Assembly: GCA_002964805.2 (NCBI GenBank)
Contig: PUDQ02000014.1
Coordinates: 620,001-684,000, forward strand
DNA from: Trametes villosa
Lineage: Eukaryota; Basidiomycota; Agaricomycetes; Polyporales; Polyporaceae
DNA: 64,000 bases
Reading direction: 5' to 3'
The first letter of the stretch is position 1. Each line of letters starts with the position of its first letter. Made by a program: the position numbers and the translations under genes. Positions 43,225 through 53,995 of this stretch are shown here, piece by piece. The notes beneath the pieces are model-generated. The model had not been told where the DNA came from. It ran no database searches and saw only the letters and a list, made by a program, of their open reading frames with translations.

Positions 43225-46200
43225 TAGTGTTGCGGGGTCTGGTCCGGTCCGGTCTTTTGACCCTCAACAGCAGGACCGGGGACCAGGACCAAGACCGGAC
43301 CGCCTTACGCTACAAAGGACCGGACCAGGACCGCGGTCCTGGTAGGACCGCGGTCCTTACTCGGTCCACAGACCGGTTCAGACCGGTTCAGGACCGCAAT
43401 TTTTACAGGACCGGTCGGAACCGGTCTGGACTGGTTAGGACCGGCCTTGGCAACAAATTAACAGAGGTTGGTCTCCTAGGACTGTCACTGATACATGCCT
43501 GCACAAGGAGAGTATCACAAAGATATATTTCTAGGCTATTGAAGTACAATAGTATGATATACAGTGTGCAAAACAATATAACTATGCAGTGAACAAGACT
43601 CAGTATAAATTAGCAGTGGAGCATGGCCGGGATAAGGGGGCATGATGGCTGGGTAGAGCCACCATGATAGGTAAGGATGTACACACCTAAGCACCGGAAT
43701 GAGCGCCAGGAGCCGTGAAGACAGTCAAGCGCCACCAGTAGCCGGGCACTTAGCAGAGGTACAAGCCGAGGGTCAGGGTGGGTTGCACAGGAGACAGATG
43801 GCGACGAGGGCGTGGGAGAGCGTGGAAGAGCCAAGGAAGAGGTCTTGGGGGATGAGGAACACGGCGAGGGGAGCGAGTGAGGGCGCCGGGTGGAGCTCGA
43901 GCTCGAGGGGGGATGGTGTAGCGACACGGCATCTGCATACCTTCCAAGAGCTTGCCGGTCCACGAGAGCGCGCGCAATGCTTGGAATCTGCGCGCGCGAG
44001 GCCGCCCGCAGGTAGCCTGCACGATCCGGGTGATCTAGATGCAGATGCTCATCAGTACGGAGTCGGGAGCGCAGGGATGCGGGCGGGAGAGTAGATGACG
44101 TACCGCAGTGCCAAAACTGACGCATCCAGCGACCCGTCTGAAGCTCCATCGGCGGCGCACGATGCAAGCGCAATGCGCGAGTGGGCGCGATGCGCGAGCG
44201 GGCGCGATGCGCGAGCGGGCGCGGCGAGCTGACTGGCGGTGAGCGCGGTGGGCCGACTGGAGGGGTGCGAGCGCCGGGCGGCCGCCAACATGTTGCGGTT
44301 TTAGTAGAGGCGGCATTTGGAACGCGCGTGAGGAGGGTGCGAAGCGGGCGCGAGGGCAGATACAAGAGTCTAGGGAATAGTGGATGCTGGATGGATGAGA
44401 GAGCGGGCGATCGATGACTGCGGCCGCGAGAAGGCTTCGGCGCGTTAATAGGCGCCCACGTCGAGGAGGCATAGGACATAGTGCAGGCGTGAGCGGGGAG
44501 GGGGCCCGAAGAGTATTCTCAGATACATACAATAATGAAACTAATCTAAACTACTGCTACATGTCTGGGGCGTCCTCGTCGTCGCGGAAGAGCTCCTCGA
44601 CCTCGTAGAACACGGCGAACTCGCTCATATCCACCTCCTCTACCTCCTGGCTGTTGATCCGGGCGTAGTCAACGATGCGCGAGCGCCAGTAGTGGTGCAA
44701 GCACTCGAGCCACTCAAACAGCTCCGGGCCGATGCGAGATCGGCGATCCGTGGAGACCTCGCGGGCACGGGAGAACAGCCTCTCGACCGCGACCGAGGAC
44801 GCCGGGATTGGAAGGATATCGAGCGCCATCCTCGCAAGCGTCGGGTATACAAGGCGGTGTTCCTAGTTTGAAATATACATCAGTCCCGACAGTCCGATCG
44901 GAGGCGGGGAAGGACAGTACTTACCCACCAGTACTCTACCGTGTTGATGTGCTTGCTGACGTCGTTCCCGGGGTCGTCCAGATACCGTTTGAGCTCGGAC
45001 TTCCACCCTCCAGATGGGTCCTCTTGAAGCCGCCGCTGGCGCGCGATGTCGAACTCGTCCTCCGATTCGTCGCCGCTTGCCACGTTCCTGGACTGCGCGC
45101 GCAGCGCAGAGGGCGGGTTCTCATCACGGGTGGCTGCAGCCGCCGCCGCGCTTGCCGCGTTCAGCCGCTTCGGCCAATAGCGCTCCATCTGCGCGCGCGG
45201 TCAATAATGATTTCATTCAATCGCCCGAAATAGACTTACCGCGTTGTCGACGACTGTTTGCGCGTGCTCAGTCCAGTTGACAGTGTTTGGGTTGCCGGCG
45301 GCGATCTCCTCGGCCTGCTCCTCGGCGCCGCCCCATTTCTCCTCGATGTAGGACAGCTTGTAATACGGGTGCAGCACTGAAACAATAATCAGTCACACAA
45401 AACAACCGTACACGGGAGATACTCACAGAGGGAGAGGACATAAACATCACTGTTATCAAGCTTGTTGTAGTACTTGCCGAGCTTGCTGAGTCCGCGCTTG
45501 ATGGCCGGATGGAAGAGGGCGTACTTCGGATCTTCCAGCTTGCGTTCCCACCGCGTACAGAGGGCCTCGAGCGCGGGGATGACGCGGTGGATGGTTGGGA
45601 CTGTGTCCGCAGAGAAAAGCTGATGGTATCGGTTGGCGTCCTGCGAGCGTTTCAGTACCGCGCGACCAATCAGTGTAGAGGAGTTGCTTACCGCGAGAAT
45701 GTCCGCGCATAGCCGGACGCGCTTCCAGTCGGCGTCCTCGAGACGGAACGCAGACCAAGGTATCTTCTTGGTGATCGACCCGGCCTGTCGGATGACTGTA
45801 ATCGGGCCAAACTTCGCGTCCGCGGTCGCGACGAACGCGTCGATAGCCTGAGACGACGTTAATACAGACATTAGATGCACATAAGGACTACGTACCTCTC
45901 GAAGCCGGTAGGCGCGCTCGCACATACGGTTGGCGCTCCCCCAGCGCGTGTTGTTGTGCAGCGGGATGATGAGGGGATCATCAATCCCGGTCTGCTTCTG
46001 CGTGCGCTTGAACGCTTCCAAACGCTGGGGCGATGCTTGGATCTGTCAGGTGGTTAGTCGAGCTATGAGCGCACGCCGAGAATATACGAGCGTACCTTGA
46101 TCGAGAGCGTCCGGAGCATTGCGAGGGAGTCGAGGCCGCCGATGGCCACGCGGTTGGCAGGCAGTGTTGGATCGTAGTCCCAGATCGCTTGCTTGCTCTC

Positions 46201-48366
46201 GACCAGGGCGACTTGCGTGACTTCGGTCATGAAGTCTTCGATGCCGAGTTGAACCACATGAGCGATGCAGCTGAGCTGCTGTTCGTCGGCGTTCCATTCG
46301 AGCACGCCGCGCTTGGCGAGCAGCCGCTCAATCTCCGCCGAGGCGGTCGCGTTGTTGGACGCGTTGTCCGCCGTGACGCGCCCAAGCTGTGCGAAGCAAT
46401 AGGATCAGTAACGGAATCCGCCGCACAGGTTCGCGCGTACCTTGTTCGTCGCGCCTCCTTTTGCGGTGATCCCCACGCGATCCGTGAACTTGAGGAAGTA
46501 CCGCCCAAGATTCGCGCCGCTGTGGTTGCCCAGGATTTCGTGCATCGCGAGCACTTCAGAGCGAAGGGACCACTTCGCAGGCTCTCCCTGCGCGCCGCTC
46601 GGGGTGTCGGTCTCGCCGAGCGTGTCAATCCACTGACCTATGAGCCCAAAGTATGCGATGCTTGCGTGGTCTTCTGTCCATAGATCGAAATTCGTCGAGA
46701 CGTCGCCAATGGCGCCCTCGATGTTCTTCCGGATATCCGAAACGTAGGTATTGAATTCATTACCTATGCGCGTGCGCACCGTCGCGCGCGTCGGCAAGTC
46801 TTCGCGTGTGGTTTTCGGCCGCATGGCGACGAGGCAGTTGGTGAACGTGACGTTGTCGGCCACCAGTAGAGCCTAGAGTGAACATTGAATTTAATAAACG
46901 CGGGGGTCGGCGCGAGCGACGAGGCGGTGGCGCGAGACACACCTGGTCGCCGACGACAACGTGCTGCGTGACTGCGTCGAATATACCAGGCCGTGAGAAC
47001 ACCGTGGGCGTCTCCACCTTGCGCGCCACGCCATCGAGCGTCGTCTGCTTCTTCGCAGCCGCTTGCTCCCGCCCCTCCGCCTCTTTCTTCCGCGCTGCGA
47101 GGACGCTCTTCGGCGTCGCCGCGGCCGCCTCCGCCACCTTAGCTTCTTTACATCTCTTACTGTACTCGGTGTAATGGGCGGACGCGATGTGCCTCCGGCA
47201 CGTCGAGTTTCCGCCGGTGTACCACCCTGCCCGTCCGCCATGTTCTTGCCGTTTCTTCGGGTCCTCCCTATGCGCGACACCTGGTGAGTCCCGACACTGA
47301 AGGTCTTCCGCGGCGAGTACTCACTTGCAGATCAGACACCACCGTCCTCGCTCCTCCTCCACCTTGCCACCGGACGACTTGAACCGGACGTTGACCCGTG
47401 GCGAGAAGACGGTCTGGAGGTCGGCTGCTTGGTCGACCTTCTGGGAAACCTTGCTAGGTACGTCCAACTCACTCTCCTCCTTGTCGATATCGTTCACTAC
47501 AGCTTGTCTAGGAACTCATCCGCCTGAAGTACATACCTCGGGGTCCGTTCCCTCATCACGAGCACGTCCTGCTCTTCGGCCTCGCCGGCCACCCTCTTGC
47601 TCCTTGTCTCCATCCTCGTCCTCATCCCCACCATCCTCGTCCTCTTCCTCATCCTGCCCCTCTTCTGCTTCCTGTTCATCGTCCTCGTCTTCCTCATCAG
47701 TCTCCTTCACCTCGATTACCTCAGGCTCTTCTTCGCTCTCTTTGTCTGCCACGTCCACCTCCTCGGCGCTTTGCTTCCGCTTTCGGCGCTTGCTGCGCGT
47801 CTTCGACTGCTTCTTTTTCCCACTGTCCTCCTCGGATCCGGAGCCGTCTTGCCGTTTTCGCTTACCTCCCTTCTGCTGTGTAGCACGCGTTCGCTTATCT
47901 GATGCAGCTCGAGTTTTCGCCATTACAGGCAGTAGAAGCAGATGAGAGATATGATGAGTTTGTTGGGGAGCCTAGGTGTGATGATGTGTGTGGGAGCCGA
48001 CCACTCAAAAATTGTGGACTTGGTGTAGAAGGGCCGGAACACGCATGACCGTGAGAACAGCTGTATAGCTCTGGGCTCTGCCCCCGGAAACTGCTGCCTC
48101 AGCCCGGGGACAGGTCTGCTTGCCAGGGTGACCGAGGACCGGTCCGGACCGGTTTTTGGCGGTCCTTGACGGTCCTATCCAGGCGGTCCTGAACCGGTCT
48201 TAACCAGTCTTGACCAGTCTGAGTAAAAGCTCGAAGGCTGGGGACCGGGGACCAGGACCAGGACTGGACCACCCTAGGACCGGACCATGTATTGGTCCTT
48301 GGGCGGTCCAGTCCTGGTCCAGTCCCCGGTCCTTGAGCGGTCCTGGGACTGGACCGAGCAACACTA
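43225..48366 (-). mobile_element. hAT transposon, right copy with intact target duplication
   Basis: 5142 bp with terminal inverted repeats beginning TAGTGTTGC (next bases GGGTCTGGTCC versus TCGGTCCAGTCC). It is flanked by a perfect 8-bp duplication CGCGTCGT (43217-43224 and 48367-48374), as expected for hAT. It interrupts the 5' LTR; the undisturbed site survives in the 3' LTR at 32566-32573. This is the original insertion, and the left copy derives from it. Confidence 0.95.
44557..47923 (-). CDS. hAT transposase, right copy
   Basis: Mirror image of 36431-39797 with the same eleven exons (each coordinate equals 84354 minus the left one). The BED finger, catalytic-core motifs and C-terminal dimerisation domain are all present. 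It differs from the left copy by at least one base (about 46074), which changes Ala to Val only if that intronic base is read through. Both copies share the unresolved exon 1/2 phase, so it predates the duplication. Confidence 0.85.
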
Positions 48367-48374
48367 CGCGTCGT

Positions 48375-48506
48375 ACGCGTCTATCTAATACATGATATCT
48401 ACGCGGTATCTTATCCTAGCGCAACTAGCGCTAGGTACATCTCGCGACATAGCGCAACTAGCGCTATGTCCTGCAATAACCGTAACGACCACGGAGGGTC
48501 GTTACA
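48375..48506 (-). repeat. 5' LTR of the 16-kb retrotransposon, outer part
   Basis: 132 bp, continuing the LTR beyond the hAT and ending CGTTACA at 48506, followed by the target duplication GCATT. It carries the same hairpins (stems GACATAGCGC and CCTAGCGC) as the 3' LTR. Confidence 0.9.
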
Positions 48507-48538
48507 GCATTGCTAGAGCTAAGAGACACGCATCCTAG

Positions 48539-48856
48539 ACACATCATCGGGCATCCAACGCGCGCTGTGACATTGGAAGCCCAAACGTCGAGATAGCATC
48601 CGTCACAAATGAGCTTTCGGCCACACCACCGTACGACTCGGAGGTGCCGCAACATGAGCCATCAACCCGCACTCTACACTTCGCGATTCAGAGGTCATCC
48701 ACAGGCTCTGAACCCGTCCGGGTCCCTTCGGTCATGGCACACAAGCGCGGGGCGGGCGCCGACAGGAACAAAGAAGACTACACCGTCAAGTACGCCACAC
48801 AGGACGGTTCTCACACACTGCGACCCGAAAGCGAAGAGCTACGGGCGCACTGTTAA
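48539..48856 (+). pseudogene. Last exon of the host gene split by the retrotransposon
   Basis: After the TAG acceptor at 48536-48538 a phase-0 frame runs 105 codons to a stop (core DYTVKYATQDGSHTLRPESE). It matches the phase of the donor at 32383. Without the 16-kb insert and one GCATT the intron would be about 63 nt, normal for this genome. The two parts are therefore one gene with an intronic transposon. Its product is not recognised. Confidence 0.55.
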
Positions 48857-49136
48857 CTTTCGGCGGGCGCTCGGTGGGCGCTTAACGAGCGCGAACGGCC
48901 GCGGTTGGCTTGAGACCGACGCGGAGCGGGCGGCGAGGACGGGGGCGAACGAGAGAGCGGGCGCGAGGGGGGAAAAGAGCGCGAAGGGGGGCGCGGGTCT
49001 CGTTGCAAACGCGTACAGTACAAAGCGCGAGGGCTACGGACTTATAGGTAAGGTAATCTAATCGTAATCTGATCGCTTATCTACACGGAGCGTAATCACT
49101 CGACGCGCGCTAATATCCAACACGCGCATATCCGCC

Positions 49137-49455
49137 ATGGCTTCTCAGATATGCGATCTGACGTCCAAGAACGCTGCCACAGCCGTGCAGTACGCCGAGC
49201 TATCTTCCAAAGTCAACTCGCTCTCCTCCCAGAATTCCGCCCTCTCGGCCCAGATAGCAGTGCTCTCGCACCTCGACAATATCGCCACGCCCTCAGGTAC
49301 GCCCACCTACAGCCATCTGCAGGCTAATTTCGTGTTCGCTTAACCTGGCGCATGTTATTATCTCAGCTTTTAAGCCGTGGGCGCGACTACGAAGAGTCTT
49401 TCGACGAGGCGCGTCGGCAGTTTCCAGCCTCTCACTCAGACGGGGTGTACCGTGA
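49137..49455 (+). CDS. Small coiled-coil protein candidate
   Basis: Model: join(49137..49296, 49367..49455), 82 residues, one 70-nt phase-1 intron (GTACGC...CTCAG). The N-terminal half is heptad-like and Ser/Gln/Asn-rich (YAELSSKVNSLSSQNSALSA), and a basic C-terminus follows. The frame after the acceptor could also be read differently, so the tail is uncertain. No family is recognised. An inverted-repeat element begins 90 bp downstream and may have cut the gene short. Confidence 0.35.
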
Positions 49456-49548
49456 TGTAGAACAAGTTTGAATAACAGATGTGATGCTCGTAGTACGGAC
49501 GTGCATTGCTCTCGAACTCCCTTTGCAACGCTGTCCATGTACGAGCCT

Positions 49549-49875
49549 AGGCTAGAACGATGTGTGAGAGGGGGTGCAGAGGTCCCCCGTGGGAACGCCG
49601 GAGTTCCAATTTCAGGGGCAAATCGCGAACGGGGTGGCGGGCGCTCGACCTGTGGCTACGGCCTCGCCGATGCTGCGAGCCCAATACCTGCTCACGGCCT
49701 CCATCTATGCTGAGAGTTATACGAAGAGTGTGTAATTCATCCATAAAGCCCTGGCAATTTTCTGACGAGTTTCTGTGCACAAACCGAGCGGACTCGCGAA
49801 GGGCCAGAGGGGGGTTCAAACTCCGCAGTTCCCACGGGGGACCTCTGCACCCCCTCTCACACATCGTTCCAGCCT
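49549..49875. mobile_element. MITE-like element with 57-bp terminal inverted repeats
   Basis: 49549-49605 and the reverse complement of 49819-49875 match at 54 of 57 positions by eye (both contain GAACGATGTGTGAGAGGGGG). The 213-bp interior has no ORF of note. Immediate flanks give no target duplication. However, TACGAGCCTAG occurs at 49540-49550 and again at 49924-49934, which may mark wider element limits. Confidence 0.6.
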
Positions 49876-49934
49876 CCCTTCGGGAGGAACGATTGTCTTC
49901 CACCCCCGAACGTGAGGCTGGTTTACGAGCCTAG

Positions 49935-51150
49935 TACGAGCCCTGGGGCTTCGTATCAGGGCTCGCGCGCCTGGAAAACGTTCGTCGGCTGTATTCGTCA
50001 TTGAAGCCGCGTGCACGGTGAGCTCGCTCAGTCAGTGTATGTGAAACCTGGCTCGATTTCTTTGCGTCATACGGCGAGAATTTGAACGTTGCATCAGTCA
50101 GAGGGGTGCTAGCTGTATGCGGGGTGAGGGACCTCACCATGTCCCGAGCTACGGCCTATGGCAATCTGAATGCGGGATGCTGCATGAGGAGCCTAAGTAA
50201 GTCTTGTGCCTCTAGATCTGAGTTGCAGCATTTTCGACTGTGTGTGGCCGGATTCGTAGCCGTTCGGGCCTGTAGTTTGTTCGCCCTGTTCTGGGATCTT
50301 GAGTGGCTAGCTAAGTATGAACCGTCTCGCTGTAAACCCATACACGTCGTTATCGCTAAATGTCTTCGAGACATGGTCAATGACCACCTACCCTCAAGCT
50401 CTTGTTCGTGCATCGGATGTGTACCATACTCCACGATCATGCAGTGATTCCGAGCGCCCTCGGAGTGACTAGTGAGTAGGCGGGATCGACAATCGCGGGG
50501 TTCGCGAGTTTCACGGGGAAGGAGGTGCGCACTAGTGCCTCCCAGTCCGTGCGCGTATGCATTGCGTCTGGATATGAGTCCGAACGAGGCGGTTTCGGTG
50601 TGCGGTAGGAGGTCATCATCGGCCCAGGGCTGCTCTTGCTCTTGCTCTCCGTGCGCCAGGTTGGGTCTGCTGTAGGTCTACTGCTGGAGAGGTAGAGCTG
50701 GATGTCGTAGACGACAGCAGGGGCCCTGCGGGCCCTGGTCAGAGCGGAGACACGGGACGAGGCAAGCTTGTTGTGGTTGTAGGCCTTGCGTTTGCAAGAC
50801 ACTGAGTATCAGTGCGGCGCGTGAGCTAGCACCCGACCATAAGTGAGCCGCCCCAGAGCTTGAGGCACGCGCCGGCTCATCAGATCTCTGCTGACAGGCT
50901 GGAAAGATGGTACCGAGAGGCAAGACTAGGTGCGGCCAGTCGACGGTAGATGCGAGCATGCTCAACTTAGTGAGCGAACATGCGCGGCTCCGCGCCGACG
51001 GCGGGTGTCGCCTGTAGCCTCAAGACTTAGATTGATGGATAGCATACCGTCCACGGCACGTACGATGCTTCAAATATCCATCCAATAACATCTTACACAA
51101 TACTACTTACTGCACAGGTGACCCAATAAACTCCAGCCGGTACGCTCACC
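49935..51150. other. Intergenic stretch with a possible decayed coding segment
   Basis: 1.2 kb with no complete gene. On the minus strand, 50437-50802 reads as a natural-looking segment (SRVSALTRARRAPAVVYDIQ near its start; WEALVRTSFPVKL near its end) without a start or clear upstream exon. It is most likely a gene remnant. Confidence 0.35.
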
Positions 51151-53604
51151 TCAAGCGGGGCCCTCGTATGGTGCGGGCGCCCCCCGCCCTGAGAGAATCA
51201 TGTCGTCCACGATCTGGTCGTGTTCCGTGCGCTTGTACGTCCGGATCGTCTCGCCGTACTCGGAGATGTCGTATATGCGGAAGCGGCGATCGAAGCCGAT
51301 CTTACCATACCCCGAGTACGACCTACGAACCGACCGTGAGCTCCTGTCTGCCTCCGATTGAATGCAAAACCACTCACCCTCCGCCGCCGAAACAGAGCCA
51401 CACGCCCTTGACGCGTCTGCAGTTCTCGGTGACTACACACCCTCGTCAGACACAAGTGTATAGAACCGCAGCACGAGGACTTACGATGGCAATGCCCGTT
51501 CGCGACCACCTTGACCTCCGTCGCACGCCCGCCTGCGCTGTGGTCGCTCTCGGGCGCCTGTAGCAGGCCCTTATGGAAGAAGCCGTCCTGCCGCTTCGAG
51601 TTGCCGGGCGTCTCTAGGTCGTGCTCGCCGACGTCGAGCGTGCGCCCTGTGACGGGATCGACGTCCGCCGCGGCGTAGCTCTCCTCCCTGGGTCCCTCAT
51701 GAGTAAGCCACGGTTACAGACAGGAGCCGAGCGGGGAACGTACATAGGGATGTGGAAGAACATGAGGGCGTTCGGCTTTGCGAGCCTCCGGGTGCTCGGC
51801 ACAACCTGGTCGGGGGACTGGCGCGCCCAGATACCGCCGAGGTCCTTACCGCTGTCTGGCGTAAACGGGCGCTGGATGGCGTCGATGGACGCTGCGTAGA
51901 GTTTAGCTAGACATAGAAGCGGTAGCTTAGAGACGACGTACAGGATTCCTGAAGGAACCAGTCAATCTGGTCTTGGTGGACGTAGTCGTACTCTGTCGGC
52001 TGGAAGCCGAACCAGCTCATGATGCCGCTCGAGTACGCCCCCGAGTCCAAGAAGTAGAGCGTGAGCAGATGCGTCTTCGAACTACGACCGAGGTCAGTCT
52101 CGCCCTGGGTAGCTACGACCAAGAGAGTAATGCTCACGGGTCTGCACTCCACACCTTGTGGACGTAGTTCCCGACACCATGGATGTCCTTCGGGCCACGC
52201 TCGACCAGGCTGTACGGCAGGCCCTTCATGTACTTGATCTGCGCCTCCCTCGACAGGCCGTCCTCGTCATCGTGGTTCCCGAAGACCGCCGCCCACGGGA
52301 TGCCACGCTGGGTCACCGCTTTCGCGAACTTCGCGAGCACAGTCTGCGAGTCCCAGGACGTGCCTTGGCCGTTGAGCTGGTCGCCTGTGAAGACGACGAG
52401 ATCTGGCTTCTCCGCGTCCAGAGCGCGCCCAAGCAGGGTGGAGGTCAGGTTGTCCGAACCTGTGCAGGGATTGATGTCTGTGTCCCTGCAGGAGCCTGCG
52501 CTGACGGAGAAATGGAGGTCGGCAATTTGCATGATCTTGAACCGACCGTCGCGAGAGAAGTGCAATGGCGGTGCGCGCGGTGGGGCTGGCATACCTGTAA
52601 GCAAATCAATTCCACTGGGGTGGGATAGGTACACTCACGCTTTACGCCTTTCCTGTACGTCAACCACACCGGCTCCTTCTTGTCCGTCCCATCGTACGTC
52701 GCGCCGTCGACCTTCTCAAACCCGTACCAGGGCTCATCCGAGCCGAAGAGCGCGTCAATCTCAGTGACGATGTCGTTCCGACGCTCAGCATCGGTCATGT
52801 CGCGCCACGTCCTGTCGGTCTTGTACCACAGGAAGCGTTTCTCGCCGGCGGGGTTGACGGGATGTGTGACTTTGTGCCACGCGCTGCTGAACGGGGAAGG
52901 GGTCTCCTTGTCGGGCAGGACGCGGAGCTCAGTAACGAGAGGGATGTCGTGTCTCCGTGTTCGGCGATAGAATACGTTCTACGGGGAGTCAAAACCGCAT
53001 ACACTATGGCAAAGAAGAGAACGGACGTACCAGGCTCTTGATGCTCAACTGCTCCTTCAGGTTGCGCTCGACGCGTACCCACTTCCCCTTGAGCGCGTCA
53101 TCTTGCTTCGTCGTCGAAGGATAGCACAGGTCCGGCGAAACGTAGGGCACATATAGTGGGTCAACGATGCAGTCCGTGATATGTATCTCGGATACTACCA
53201 GTCTCAGTCAAGGTGCAGCAGTTGATGACCAGAACGAGCTCTTACTCACGTCCAGTGTCATGTTGCATCAGCGGGTCCCAAACATCAAGGGGAAGACTAG
53301 CGGTGTCCACCGTCTCCGACCCAGTCGTAACATTCCACCAATCCACGCCGTCCGGCACGCTGTTCCCGGCACCGGGGTACTCCAGATTCTCCGACGGGCT
53401 TTGAGCGGTCGAGGCCTGCCCCGCATATTCGCTGACGACCTCCCAAGATTGCCAGCCGAGCCGTTGTATGCTCCCGGGCCCCGGTGTCGGCTGGTAGAGG
53501 ATGAAGATGAAGGTGAGAATGCAGGAGAAGGCGATGATGGAGGCGGTGGGCACGAAGATGGAGCGTATGAAGCGGGCGAGGCGGAACAACGTGAAGTTGG
53601 CCAT
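51151..53604 (-). CDS. DCR2-like calcineurin-type metallophosphoesterase, membrane anchored
   Basis: Model: complement(join(51151..51322, 51378..51432, 51485..51687, 51744..51906, 51942..52081, 52138..52594, 52639..52978, 53031..53194, 53250..53604)), 682 residues; every junction keeps frame. An N-terminal signal anchor lies at about 14-37 (ASIIAFSCILTFIFILY). A beta-rich region precedes the catalytic domain with D-x-H (312-314, ADLHF), GDQ (357-359), GNHDDE (392-397) and late HIPM and NGHCH metal ligands; the tail ends GRGAPAPYEGPA. The layout matches fungal DCR2 family phosphatases, in yeast a dosage-dependent cell-cycle regulator. A lumenal or extracellular active domain is inferred from the anchor. 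Confidence 0.9.
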
Positions 53605-53995
53605 TGTGGGCAGCGGCGACCGCGAGGGTCAGTGCGTTGCTCCAGCAGTCGGGGTCGTGGTGGTCGAAGGCAAGGACGGAGACGTGAGCCTGCAATCGCC
53701 ACCGCAAGCGACACGGCCCGGTAAGGCGCGCCGTTAAGTATAGCAACCCTAACCTCTCATCGCGCCGTCACTCAGCCACTCGCCCGTTGTCATCGGGATA
53801 GGCCATGAAATTAACGGTGGGTCACAAAGAGGTTACAGAGAGACGAGGGTATCTAGAGGCGAGCATCCGAACACATCTTGATATCTAGAGGAGGCGAAAA
53901 CATACACATTGGTTGAGAGGAGCCATCCTGGACCGCCATCGTCAGGACGGACACTCGCCGCGAGGTATGAACGACGCACGCGCGGGACGACGAGC
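53605..53995. promoter_or_regulatory. Promoter region of the DCR2-like gene and 3' UTR of its neighbour
   Basis: 391 bp between two minus-strand genes; no coding sequence is supported. Confidence 0.45.

Larger units (their letters stand above)
42837..48366 (-). repeat. Right arm of the 12.4-kb palindrome
   Basis: Partner of 35988-41517. It holds the gag 5' end, 5' leader, part of the 5' LTR and the complete hAT. The unpaired spacer between the arms is 41518-42836 (1319 bp, gag only). Confidence 0.9.
32414..48511 (-). mobile_element. 16-kb rearranged LTR retrotransposon with nested hAT and inverted duplication
   Basis: The element proper is 32419-48506, flanked by a perfect 5-bp duplication GCATT (32414-32418, 48507-48511). 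Minus-strand order: 5' LTR (48506 to 43070, split by a hAT), gag from 42964, then an inverted copy of the hAT/LTR/gag start (41517-35988), an 849-residue ORF (35728-33179), polypurine tract and 3' LTR (32706-32419). Pol is absent, presumably deleted when the inverted segment formed. It sits inside an intron of a host gene. The LTRs (288 and 287 bp when the hAT is ignored) differ by only a few bases, so the insertion is young. Confidence 0.9.

Noticed and set aside
35988..48366. Palindrome regarded as one large transposon with hAT ends
   Set aside because: The outer flanks (GTCTTGGC, CGCGTCGT) are not duplicated. The right hAT has its own 8-bp duplication at 43217, so the unit did not insert as a whole.
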